A stretch of DNA of 64,000 nt from Lachnospiraceae bacterium. GTDB lineage: Bacteria > Bacillota > Clostridia > Lachnospirales > Lachnospiraceae. A program made the translations under genes and the position numbers. The stretch lies in assembly GCA_024699325.1 (NCBI GenBank), contig JAILPS010000009.1, positions 62,001 through 126,000 of the forward strand. The letters run 5' to 3'. A model generated the notes under the pieces. The model worked only from the letters and a program-made list of their open reading frames with translations. It searched no databases and was not told the origin of the DNA. Below are positions 51,283-59,346 of this stretch, one piece after another; position 1 is the first letter of the stretch; each line of letters starts with the position of its first letter.

Positions 51283-52229
51283 GAAGATTAACAGCGTTTA
51301 TTCTATCAGCGGCCATCCTGACAGGGTGCGCTGCCGAAACTGAATATGACATAGATAACACCGCTCTTGTGTATAACGACATGGAGATTAGCAAGGAAAC
51401 TATGAATCTGTTCTACAACTATGCCATGCAGAAGGAAAACATGGCGATGGCGCCTATCTACGGCACTTCATTTTGGAATGAGCAGGTTTCCTCAAGCGGC
51501 ACCAACTATGCCACATATATGCACAACACCATATTTTACAACGAAGTGGTCAATGTTTTAGCGCTCTGCGAGGTTTACGACGAGAGTGGCTATGATGTTG
51601 TGGATGAGGCGGCGATAAGTGATGAGAGCGCAAGATGTTTCGAAGAGCTTAGTAAGGCCGGGATAGAGACAAGCGTAACAGATGTCAATACATTTCTGAC
51701 GCTTATCGATAAGGCCGACTATGTGAGGAATCTCTCTGTGACGGATGGTGAACTCAGCGAGGAAGAGTACAGAGTCGTCACCGTTTACGAGGCTTATTTT
51801 GACAGGCTAAGCGATGCCAGAAGGTTTTATAAACAGCTTGAAAACGGCGAGGGCTTCTTAAAAATACTCTCCGACGCAAGCGAGGTCATAACCGCCAACT
51901 ATTCAAGAGATAGCGACATAACAGACATCTATAAGGACATATTGTTTAAGCTTAAGGACGGGGAGTATAACGGTATTCTAGAGACCGGAGACAGATATTT
52001 TATCGTCTATATGGCGCAGACATTTAACGAGGAGCTCTCACAAAAACACTGCGAAGAGCTTAAAAAACAGATGCTTGACGCTGTCTGGACAGCCAAATGT
52101 GCAACCCAGAACCAGAAGGCCAGGATAGTCTTAAACTACGATTACTATGACACGCTTGTATTCTCGTATTCAGACGAGACAACGCTTGCCACAATACTTG
52201 ACAATTACTTAAAGAACCCTGAGGAGTAG
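51279..52229 (+). CDS. Lipoprotein with SurA/PrsA-like fold, degenerate parvulin region
   Basis: A 316-residue lipoprotein: a signal peptide of 15 residues ends in the lipobox LTGC, making Cys17 the lipidated residue. The rest is helical and resembles the N-terminal chaperone domain of SurA/PrsA foldases. Near residues 225-247 a segment (DGEYNGILETGDRYFIVYM) looks like the core of a parvulin prolyl isomerase, but the full domain is not seen. It probably helps exported proteins fold, but the enzymatic activity is doubtful. The start overlaps the maf stop. The family assignment is moderate. Confidence 0.7.
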   Translation: MRRLTAFILSAAILTGCAAETEYDIDNTALVYNDMEISKETMNLFYNYAMQKENMAMAPIYGTSFWNEQVSSSGTNYATYMHNTIFYNEVVNVLALCEVYDESGYDVVDEAAISDESARCFEELSKAGIETSVTDVNTFLTLIDKADYVRNLSVTDGELSEEEYRVVTVYEAYFDRLSDARRFYKQLENGEGFLKILSDASEVITANYSRDSDITDIYKDILFKLKDGEYNGILETGDRYFIVYMAQTFNEELSQKHCEELKKQMLDAVWTAKCATQNQKARIVLNYDYYDTLVFSYSDETTLATILDNYLKNPEE

Positions 52230-52246
52230 CCCTCAGGGTTTTGTTA
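52215..52246. terminator. Bidirectional terminator with the lipoprotein stop codon in its loop
   Basis: AACCCTGAG (52215-52223) pairs with CTCAGGGTT (52232-52240), followed by TTGTTATTT. The TAG stop (52227-52229) lies in the loop. It also separates the convergent rqcH gene. Confidence 0.85.
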
Positions 52247-53992
52247 TTTAATCTCCCTTAGATGTGAGATGTCGCTGCCTGCGATAAGAGAGTAGTTGGT
52301 GTGATAGATTACGAAGCCCGGCTTGCCGCCCGGAGTCTTTTTGACATGTTTTCTCTGAATGTAGTCCACCTCAACCTTGGCCTGGCCCTGCGCAGAAGAA
52401 AAATGTGCCGCAAGGGCTCCGGCGTCCTCATAGACGTGGTCGGGAAGTTCGCGGCCGCCGCTCTTAACTATAACGTGTGAGCCAGGGATTGCCTTGGCGT
52501 GAAACCAGAAATCACCGCCGTCTGCAAACTCGAAGGTCAGCTCCTCGTTCTGATAGTTGTTTCTTCCAACATAGATATCAAAACCATCCTCCGTGACAAA
52601 GTGATAGGGTTTTCCGGCCTTCGGAAGCTTCTCGCCCTTCTTGCCTGAGGGGGCGTGCTTCTTGATATATCCAAAATCCTGCATTTCCTTCCTGATGAAC
52701 TTAAGGTCATTCTCGTCAGTGGCGATGGTTAACTCCATCAGAATGGATTCTAAGTGCATAAGCTCGTCCTTAGTCTGCTCAACCTGAACGGTTGTGGCCT
52801 CGTACATGCGCTTACTCTTGGCATAGCGGTTAAAATATTTCTTGGCATTATCTATGGCGCTAAGTTCAGGGTCCAAGCTTATGGTTACATCGCTTCCGTC
52901 ATAGTAGTTATTAAGCGTAACCTTCTTAAGACCTGGCTCTAAGGAGTAGCCGTAGGTGGTCAGAAGCTCACCGTAAATTCTGTACTTCTCACGGTCCTCG
53001 TTGTCACGAAGTTGTTTTTCCAAAATGTCAAGCTTCTTGCTGGCGCGCTCGATTAAGTTGGTTATAAGTTTCCTGAGCTCGCTTGACTTGCTCTTCATGA
53101 CGCCAATTTTGTTCCTTGTGGCGTAGAAGTTAACCAACACCTCGCTAAGAGAGGTGTAGTGGGAGACGTCTGATGAAGGATACATGGTCAGATTGATCGC
53201 CGAAAAATCCGCCGGGGTCTCGCCGTCTGAGTAGACGCAGATGTCGAAGTTTTCCTCCCTGACATCCTGCAAAACATTATAAAATGTTCTGGAAAAATGT
53301 ATAAGTTCATCCTCGCTCAGCTCTGAAACGCTTCGGTTGTCTGACAACCCGGCCCTGTGGACAATCTCCTGGGCACTAAGCGGGCTGATACCTGCAAATA
53401 TTGAGTAGAGCGCCTTAAACAGCGGCTGCGGTTTATTCCTGATGCACTCGGCAATCTGCTCATCATTAAGCGTTAGAGCGTCAGCCTTCTTAAGCTCCTC
53501 CGGGAAAAACCACCTGCGCCCCGGAAGAACCTCTCTTATGGAACTTATGTTGGCGCTAATGTGCTTGATGCTGTCAAGAATATTGTCATTGTCGTCTACA
53601 AATATTATGTTTGAGTGCTTGCCCATAATCTCTATTATGAGCTTCTTGCGGCATAAATCCCCCAGCTCGTTAAGATGCTCAATCTCTATGAAGAGCACGC
53701 GCTCGAGCCCTAACTGTGTGATGCCCACAATTCGGCCGTTTGCTATGTGTTTTCTAAGCATCATAACAAATGTTGGCGCCGTCACGGGGCTTGGCTTATT
53801 CTCCGATGTAAGATACAGAAACGGAAGAGAAGCGTTGACGCTTATCAACAGCTTGTAGCTGTCGCGGTTATTGTTGACGGTCAGAAGTATCTCCTCGGCC
53901 TCCGGCTGGGCGATTTTGGCAATCTTGCCGCCTGTAAGTTTATCATTTAGCTCTTTTCTAAGTGCAGAAACTGCAATTCCATCAAATGCCAT
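52244..53992 (-). CDS. rqcH: Ribosome quality control factor RqcH (NFACT family)
   Basis: Binds obstructed 50S subunits carrying peptidyl-tRNA and adds alanine tails, marking stalled peptides for degradation; older annotations call it fibronectin-binding protein. The 582-residue protein has the NFACT-N domain at the start (AFDGIAVSALRKEL), a coiled-coil middle at about 280-440 and the NFACT-R domain with DFWFHAK-type sequence (GDFWFHAKAIPGSHVI) near residue 503. I use the start at 53992 behind GAGG; a longer frame reaches 54034. It is one of three minus-strand genes and has its own promoter. Confidence 0.93.
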   Translation of the reverse strand: MAFDGIAVSALRKELNDKLTGGKIAKIAQPEAEEILLTVNNNRDSYKLLISVNASLPFLYLTSENKPSPVTAPTFVMMLRKHIANGRIVGITQLGLERVLFIEIEHLNELGDLCRKKLIIEIMGKHSNIIFVDDNDNILDSIKHISANISSIREVLPGRRWFFPEELKKADALTLNDEQIAECIRNKPQPLFKALYSIFAGISPLSAQEIVHRAGLSDNRSVSELSEDELIHFSRTFYNVLQDVREENFDICVYSDGETPADFSAINLTMYPSSDVSHYTSLSEVLVNFYATRNKIGVMKSKSSELRKLITNLIERASKKLDILEKQLRDNEDREKYRIYGELLTTYGYSLEPGLKKVTLNNYYDGSDVTISLDPELSAIDNAKKYFNRYAKSKRMYEATTVQVEQTKDELMHLESILMELTIATDENDLKFIRKEMQDFGYIKKHAPSGKKGEKLPKAGKPYHFVTEDGFDIYVGRNNYQNEELTFEFADGGDFWFHAKAIPGSHVIVKSGGRELPDHVYEDAGALAAHFSSAQGQAKVEVDYIQRKHVKKTPGGKPGFVIYHTNYSLIAGSDISHLREIK

Positions 53993-54022
53993 AGTCTTAT
54001 TCCTCAAAAATTTTCTTTTGCT

Positions 54023-54051
54023 AGTATATATCATAGCGGTTTGAAAGTCTA
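54023..54051 (-). promoter_or_regulatory. Probable sigma-A promoter for rqcH
   Basis: On the minus strand: -35 TAGACT (54051-54046), 17-base spacer, -10 TATACT (54028-54023). The start codon is 30 bases further on. Confidence 0.5.
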
Positions 54052-54116
54052 GTACATCAATTCTTTATGGACTTTTAAAAGGACAAAAACTTTTACAACT
54101 TTATTGAGAAAAAATA

Positions 54117-54145
54117 TTGTTATTAAAATTAGAGTGTGTTATAAT
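54117..54145 (+). promoter_or_regulatory. Sigma-A promoter with extended -10 for xylB
   Basis: -35 TTGTTA (54117-54122), 17-base spacer, extended -10 TGtTATAAT with the hexamer at 54140-54145. The start codon is 43 bases downstream. With the rqcH promoter it accounts for most of the 196-base divergent gap. Confidence 0.7.
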
Positions 54146-54188
54146 TTTCACAAATTTTTGCCCGAAGGGGTTGAAGGGAGATTGTGCG

Positions 54189-55658
54189 ATGTTATATATT
54201 GGTGTAGATTTAGGAACATCAGCTGTAAAACTGCTCCTCATGGAGGGTAACGGCACAATAAGAAATATCGTTTCCAAGGAATATGAACTGTATTTCCCAC
54301 ATCCAGGCTGGTCTGAACAGAAGCCTGAGGATTGGTGGAATGCAGTTTTGTCAGGTATTAAGGAACTGACAGAGGGCTTTGACAAGTCAGAGGTTGCAGG
54401 AATAAGCTTTGGCGGTCAGATGCACGGTCTCGTTATTCTTGATAGGGATGACAACGTAATCAGACCTGCAATCCTGTGGAACGACGGAAGAACCACGAAG
54501 GAGTGCGATTATCTGAATAATGTCATCGGCAAGGATAAGCTCTCTGAGTACACCGCAAACATCTCCTTCACGGGATTTACGGCTCCTAAGATTCTCTGGG
54601 TTAAGAACAATGAGCCTGAGAATTTCGCCAAGATTGACAAAATCATGCTTCCCAAGGATTACATCGCATATAAGCTGTCAGGTTCATTCTGCACAGATGT
54701 GTCTGATGCCTCAGGAATGCTTCTGTTTGATGTAAAGAATAAGACATGGTCTGACGAGATGTGTGAGATCTGCTCAGTTAAGAAGAGCCAGCTTGCCAAG
54801 ATCTATGAGAGCTACGAGATCGTGGGAACTCTTAAGAAGGATGTGGCGTGTGAGCTTGGTCTTAGCGAGAGCGTTAAGATAGTTGCAGGTGCAGGTGACA
54901 ACGCCGCTGCGGCTGTCGGAACAGGAACTGTTGGCGACGGAATGTGCAATATTTCCCTTGGAACCAGCGGCACCATCTTCATCTCAAGCGAGAAGTTTGG
55001 CGTAGACGCAAACAACAAGCTCCATTCCTTTGCTCACGCAGACGGACACTTCCATCTCATGGGCTGTATGCTCTCAGCTGCCAGCTGCAACAAGTGGTGG
55101 ATGGACGAGATTATCGGAACGAAGGATTACGCATCTGAGCAGAAGGCTATCGAGAAGCTCGGCGAAAACCACGTATTCTTCCTGCCATATCTCATGGGCG
55201 AGAGAGCTCCTCACAACGACCCGCTTGCAAGGGCAACATTTATAGGAATGACCATGGACACAACCAGAGCTGACATGACACAGGCAGTGCTTGAGGGCGT
55301 TGCATTTGGCCTTAGAGACAGCTTAGAGGTTGCGAGAAGCTTAGGTATCAACATCAGTAGAACCAAGATCTGCGGCGGTGGCGCTAAGAGCCCTCTGTGG
55401 AAGAAGATTATCGCCAATGTCATGAACCTCAAGGTGGATGTCATCGAATCTGAGGAGGGTCCGGGTTACGGCGGCGCAATTCTTGCAGCTGTGGCATGTG
55501 GAGAGTACGCTTCAGTCGAGGAGGCATGTGCTAAGCTGGTCAAGATAGTGGATACAGTTGAGCCAGAGCCGGAGCTTGTGGCAAAATACGAGGAGAGATA
55601 TCAGAAGTTTGTCAAGATCTATCCTGCGCTCAAGGATATTTTTCCTGAGCTTAATTAG
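54189..55658 (+). CDS. xylB: Xylulokinase
   Basis: Phosphorylates D-xylulose to xylulose 5-phosphate. The 489-residue FGGY-family kinase begins VDLGTSAVKLLLME, the phosphate-binding motif, and has GGQMHGLV near residue 77, the xylulokinase substrate motif. The C-terminal half has GTSGTIF and GGGAKSPLW segments. I start at ATG 54189 after AGGGAG; an earlier ATG at 54117 lies in the promoter. No xylose isomerase (xylA), transporter or regulator is adjacent, so it may act with genes elsewhere. Other FGGY sugars cannot be excluded, but the motif favours xylulose. Confidence 0.9.
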   Translation: MLYIGVDLGTSAVKLLLMEGNGTIRNIVSKEYELYFPHPGWSEQKPEDWWNAVLSGIKELTEGFDKSEVAGISFGGQMHGLVILDRDDNVIRPAILWNDGRTTKECDYLNNVIGKDKLSEYTANISFTGFTAPKILWVKNNEPENFAKIDKIMLPKDYIAYKLSGSFCTDVSDASGMLLFDVKNKTWSDEMCEICSVKKSQLAKIYESYEIVGTLKKDVACELGLSESVKIVAGAGDNAAAAVGTGTVGDGMCNISLGTSGTIFISSEKFGVDANNKLHSFAHADGHFHLMGCMLSAASCNKWWMDEIIGTKDYASEQKAIEKLGENHVFFLPYLMGERAPHNDPLARATFIGMTMDTTRADMTQAVLEGVAFGLRDSLEVARSLGINISRTKICGGGAKSPLWKKIIANVMNLKVDVIESEEGPGYGGAILAAVACGEYASVEEACAKLVKIVDTVEPEPELVAKYEERYQKFVKIYPALKDIFPELN

Positions 55659-55719
55659 TTAATAACTGCGCAAGCAGATTAAATTATTAAACGCCAATGG
55701 CGAAGAACAAGGAGTATTT

Positions 55720-56598
55720 ATGTATAGGATTACGAAGGCAGAGATGTTAACAGATATAACAGCTCTCATGGTAGTTGAAGCTCCCCGCGTTGCTAAATAT
55801 TGCAATCCAGGCCAGTTTATTATTGTCAAGCTGGACGAGAAGGGCGAGCGTATTCCTCTTACAATCTGTGATTATGACAGAGAAGCGGGAACAGTTACGA
55901 TTGTATTTCAGGCAGTGGGCGCGTCTACCAAGAAGATGCTCGAGCTTAAGGCAGGAGATGCATTTCATGATTTCGTAGGACCTCTCGGATGCCCATCAGA
56001 GCTTATCGAGAAGCCTGTAGACGAACTTAAGAAGATGAAGATCTGTTTCATCGCCGGCGGTGTTGGTGTGGCTCCAGTTTATCCTCAGGTTAAGTGGATG
56101 AAGGAGCATGGTGTTGATGTTGACGTAATCATCGGCGCAAGAACGAAGGAGCTTGTAATCATGGAGGAGGAAATGAAGGCAGTTGCCGGAAACCTCTATG
56201 TCACAACTGACGACGGCTCATACGGCAGAAGCGGTATGGTTACGAAGGTTTTAGAGGATCTGTACGCTGAGGGCAAGAAGTATGACCAGTGCGTATGTAT
56301 CGGACCTGTCATCATGATGAAGTTCGTATGCTTACTCACCAAGAAGTTAGAGCTTCCTACAATCGTTAGCATGAATCCTATCATGGTTGACGGTACAGGA
56401 ATGTGCGGCGCATGTCGTCTCACAGTTGGCGGCAAGGTTAAGTTTGCTTGCGTTGACGGTCCTGAGTTTGACGGTCATCTCGTTGATTTTGACGAGTCAA
56501 TGAAGCGCCAGCAGATGTACAAGACCGAGGAAGGTCGCGCAATGCTCAAGCTTAAGGAAGGTGACACAATGCACGGCGGATGCGGTCACTGCGAATAG
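55720..56598 (+). CDS. nfnA: NAD(P)H ferredoxin oxidoreductase subunit NfnA (SudB-like)
   Basis: Small subunit of the NfnAB transhydrogenase, which couples NADP+ reduction to NADH and reduced ferredoxin by electron bifurcation. The 292-residue protein has an N-terminal FAD-binding half with ERIPLTICDYD near residue 45, an NAD-binding CFIAGGVGVAPVYPQ segment near 110 and a [2Fe-2S] cluster region near 228 (VDGTGMCGACRL plus a later FACVDG) with few cysteines, as in NfnA where an Asp is a ligand. The nfnB gene starts nine bases later. Alternative annotation: sulfide dehydrogenase or PyrK-like subunit. Confidence 0.88.
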   Translation: MYRITKAEMLTDITALMVVEAPRVAKYCNPGQFIIVKLDEKGERIPLTICDYDREAGTVTIVFQAVGASTKKMLELKAGDAFHDFVGPLGCPSELIEKPVDELKKMKICFIAGGVGVAPVYPQVKWMKEHGVDVDVIIGARTKELVIMEEEMKAVAGNLYVTTDDGSYGRSGMVTKVLEDLYAEGKKYDQCVCIGPVIMMKFVCLLTKKLELPTIVSMNPIMVDGTGMCGACRLTVGGKVKFACVDGPEFDGHLVDFDESMKRQQMYKTEEGRAMLKLKEGDTMHGGCGHCE

Positions 56599-56607
56599 GA
56601 GGATATC

Positions 56608-57990
56608 ATGGACGTATTAAAGAAAACACCGGTACGTGAGCAGGATCCTGCTGTTCGTGCCACTAATTTTGAAGAGGTTTGTTACGGATATAACGACGAG
56701 GAGGCCAAGCTTGAGGCTACCCGTTGTATCAAATGTAAGAATCCGAGATGTGTTCAGGGCTGTCCTGTAAAGATCAACATCCCTGGCTTCATCGCCGAGG
56801 TCGAGAACGGCAATATCGAGGCTGCTTACCAGATTATCTCTGAGTCAAGTGCTCTTCCTGCCATCTGCGGACGTGTATGTCCTCAGGAGACACAGTGCGA
56901 GAGTCTCTGCGTAAGAGGTATCAAGGGCGAGGCCATCTCCATCGGTAAGCTCGAGAGATATGTCGCTGACTGGGCCAAGGCCAACAACATCCTTCCCAAG
57001 AAGGCTGAGACATCTAACGGCAAGAAGGTTGCCGTCATCGGTTCAGGTCCTGCGGGACTTACATGTGCCGGAGATCTGGCTAAGCTTGGCTATGATGTCA
57101 CAATCTTTGAGGCTTTACATGAGCCGGGCGGAGTTTTGACTTACGGTATTCCAGAGTTTCGTCTCCCTAAGGAGAAGGTTGTTGCCAAGGAAATCGAGAA
57201 CGTTAAGAGCTTAGGCGTTAAGATCGAATGCAATGTCGTAATCGGCAAGTCCATGACCATCGACCAGCTCTTTGAGGAGGGCTTCGAGGCTGTATTTATC
57301 GGCTCTGGCGCAGGTCTTCCTAAGTTCATGGGTATCCCCGGCGAGAACGCTAACGGCGTATTCTCAGCTAACGAGTACCTCACAAGAAACAACCTTATGA
57401 AGGCGTTCAGAGAGGAGTTTGACACTCCAATCCACGCAGGAAGCAAGGTTGCAGTTGTAGGCGGCGGTAACGTTGCCATGGATGCAGCAAGAACAGCGCT
57501 TAGACTTGGCGCTAAGACATATATCGTATACCGTCGTAGCGAGGAGGAATTACCTGCAAGAGCAGAGGAAGTTCACCACGCTAAGGAGGAGGGTATCAAC
57601 TTCCAGCTTCTCACCAATCCTACAGAGATCTTAGTAGATGAGAAGGGCTGGGTTAGCGGTATGAAGTGTGTCAGAATGGAGCTTGGCGAGCCTGACGCTT
57701 CAGGAAGAAGAAGACCTGTTGAGGTTCCAGGAAGCGAGTTTGTCTTAGACGTTGACACAGTTATCATGTCACTTGGTACATCTCCAAACCCTCTTATCTC
57801 TTCAACAACTGAGGGTCTTGAAACTAACAAGTGGAAGTGCATCGTTGCTGAGGAATCTAACGGACAGACCACCAAGGAAGGCGTTTACGCCGGCGGTGAT
57901 GCCGTTACAGGTGCCGCAACAGTTATCCTTGCCATGGAGGCTGGTAAAGCCGGAGCAAGAGGTATCCACGAGTTTTTGTCTAATAAGTAA
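56608..57990 (+). CDS. nfnB: NADPH-dependent ferredoxin oxidoreductase subunit NfnB (GltD-like)
   Basis: Large subunit of NfnAB, often annotated as glutamate synthase small chain. The 460-residue protein has two [4Fe-4S] cysteine sets near the N-terminus (CIKCKNPRCVQGCPV near residue 37, then CGRVCPQETQCESLC near 90). Two dinucleotide-binding folds follow, GSGPAGLTC near 146 and GGGNVAMDAARTA near 288. No glutamate synthase large subunit is present, which favours NfnB over GltD. The start is behind AGGAGG, and the operon ends in a terminator right after its stop. Confidence 0.9.
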   Translation: MDVLKKTPVREQDPAVRATNFEEVCYGYNDEEAKLEATRCIKCKNPRCVQGCPVKINIPGFIAEVENGNIEAAYQIISESSALPAICGRVCPQETQCESLCVRGIKGEAISIGKLERYVADWAKANNILPKKAETSNGKKVAVIGSGPAGLTCAGDLAKLGYDVTIFEALHEPGGVLTYGIPEFRLPKEKVVAKEIENVKSLGVKIECNVVIGKSMTIDQLFEEGFEAVFIGSGAGLPKFMGIPGENANGVFSANEYLTRNNLMKAFREEFDTPIHAGSKVAVVGGGNVAMDAARTALRLGAKTYIVYRRSEEELPARAEEVHHAKEEGINFQLLTNPTEILVDEKGWVSGMKCVRMELGEPDASGRRRPVEVPGSEFVLDVDTVIMSLGTSPNPLISSTTEGLETNKWKCIVAEESNGQTTKEGVYAGGDAVTGAATVILAMEAGKAGARGIHEFLSNK

Positions 57991-57993
57991 TTC

Positions 57994-58025
57994 TAATAGC
58001 CTGGCTTCTTGCCAGGCTATTTATA
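57994..58025 (+). terminator. Rho-independent terminator after nfnB
   Basis: AATAGCCTGGC (57995-58005) and GCCAGGCTATT (58011-58021) form a perfect 11-bp stem with a five-base loop, followed by TATAATTT. It lies four bases after the nfnB stop. Confidence 0.88.
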
Positions 58026-58038
58026 ATTTGGAGCATTT

Positions 58039-58521
58039 ATGTTAAAAATCACACTTCTGACAGTTGGGAAAATCAAAGAGAAATATTTTAATGACGCCAT
58101 AGCAGAGTACTCTAAGCGCCTGGGAAGATACTGTAAGCTGAATATTATCGAGGTCGCTGACGAAAAGACGCCTGACGATGCCTCAGAGGCTGAGGAGGAG
58201 CTTATCAAAAAGCGTGAGGGCGATAGAATTCTGGCCAAGCTTCCAGATAATGCATATGTCTGCGTCTTAGCCATAAACGGCAAAAACCTTTCATCCACTG
58301 AGCTTGCCGATAAGATGTCCAAGATATGTGTTTCGGGCTATGACCACATTGTATTTATCATCGGAGGGTCCTTAGGACTTAGCGAGGATGTGAATAAGAA
58401 GGCTGATATGCTTCTGTCGTTTTCAAGGATGACATTTCCACATCAGCTTATGAGAGTGGTGCTGTTAGAGCAGATATACAGAGGTTTCAGAATCTTAAAT
58501 AATGAGCCATATCACAAGTAA
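58039..58521 (+). CDS. rlmH: 23S rRNA (pseudouridine1915-N3)-methyltransferase RlmH
   Basis: SPOUT methyltransferase that modifies Psi1915 in 23S helix 69. The 160-residue protein has the family N-terminus LKITLLTVGKIKEKYF, FIIGGSLGLS near residue 112 (SAM site) and the conserved C-terminal MTFPHQLMRVVLLEQIYR, including the HxL segment. Length is normal. The ATG follows TTGGAG, 13 bases after the nfnB terminator. The gene is transcribed between that terminator and a clear promoter for the following gene, so it may be monocistronic. Confidence 0.96.
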   Translation: MLKITLLTVGKIKEKYFNDAIAEYSKRLGRYCKLNIIEVADEKTPDDASEAEEELIKKREGDRILAKLPDNAYVCVLAINGKNLSSTELADKMSKICVSGYDHIVFIIGGSLGLSEDVNKKADMLLSFSRMTFPHQLMRVVLLEQIYRGFRILNNEPYHK

Positions 58522-58539
58522 GCAGTTATTCATTAGAGG

Positions 58540-58567
58540 TTGAAAATTATTGGGTTTCTGTTATAAT
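58540..58567 (+). promoter_or_regulatory. Sigma-A promoter with extended -10 for asp23
   Basis: -35 TTGAAA (58540-58545), 16-base spacer, extended -10 TGtTATAAT with the hexamer at 58562-58567. It lies 31 bases before the asp23 start codon and would drive asp23-nusB and likely the genes beyond. Confidence 0.75.
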
Positions 58568-58598
58568 ATAATGAATAAATACTCTTAAGGAGGTTACT

Positions 58599-58934
58599 AT
58601 GGATAACAAGGTAGATGTTAAGATTGCGGATGAGGTTGTTGCAGCTATTGCAGGACTTGCAGCGACAGAGGTTGACGGTGTGGCTTCACTGTCCGGAAAC
58701 CTTACACATGACGTGATCACTAAGCAGAATATAAGAAGTCTTTCCAAGGGTGTTGCATTAAACATCAAGGGCAAAGAGGTTGCTATAACACTTTCTCTCA
58801 TCATCAAGGAGGGCTGTAACATCAAGTCAGTCAGCCAGAAGGTGCAGGACAAGGTTAAGAATTCAGTTGAGAATATGACAGGCTTTACAGTGAGCACGGT
58901 TCATATTCATATTGCAGGGATGGAGATCGCATAG
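58599..58934 (+). CDS. Asp23/Gls24 family envelope stress protein
   Basis: A 111-residue member of the Asp23/Gls24 family (YqhY-like group). Asp23 coats the membrane and responds to alkaline or envelope stress; YqhY, encoded next to nusB in Bacillus, is connected to acetyl-CoA carboxylase control. The central [20 protein letters not shown] segment and the terminal [18 protein letters not shown] are typical (quoted in part). The location before nusB supports the YqhY type. The start is behind AAGGAGG and downstream of a strong promoter. Confidence 0.9.
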   Translation: MDNKVDVKIADEVVAAIAGLAATEVDGVASLSGNLTHDVITKQNIRSLSKGVALNIKGKEVAITLSLIIKEGCNIKSVSQKVQDKVKNSVENMTGFTVSTVHIHIAGMEIA

Positions 58935-58938
58935 TTTT

Positions 58939-59346
58939 ATGAAGCGCACAGAACTTAGAAAATACACGTTCAAGGCTCTTTTCAGGACATTTTTTTATCC
59001 TGAGGAGGAGCTTCCTGAGCAGACAGATTTGTATATTGACAGCATTGAGGAGCCTCTCACAGAGAAGGATAAGGAGGACATCCACGCAAGAGTTATGGAT
59101 GTTGTTTCCCACATTGAGGAGCTCGACAAGATTATCGCAGAGCACTCTGTGAAGTGGTCTCTGGCGAGAATGGACCACGTGGATCTTACAATCTTAAGAC
59201 TTGCTGTCTATGAGATGAAATATGACGACCAGGTTCCTGGTCAGGTTGCCATCAACGAGGCGGTGGAGCTTGCTAAGAGATACGGCTCAGACAACTCCGG
59301 CGCATTCGTAAACGGCGTTCTCGGCGGAGTATTAAAATGCCTTTAA
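58939..59346 (+). CDS. nusB: Transcription antitermination protein NusB
   Basis: Binds boxA RNA with S10 (NusE) to form rRNA antitermination complexes. The 135-residue all-helical protein has family segments [16 protein letters not shown] near residue 75, [15 protein letters not shown] near 103 and FVNGVLG at the end. I start at ATG 58939 because homologues start with a similar basic RxxLR segment; an earlier in-frame ATG lies inside asp23. Its 3' end overlaps the xseA start codon by 10 bases. Confidence 0.94.
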   Translation: MKRTELRKYTFKALFRTFFYPEEELPEQTDLYIDSIEEPLTEKDKEDIHARVMDVVSHIEELDKIIAEHSVKWSLARMDHVDLTILRLAVYEMKYDDQVPGQVAINEAVELAKRYGSDNSGAFVNGVLGGVLKCL

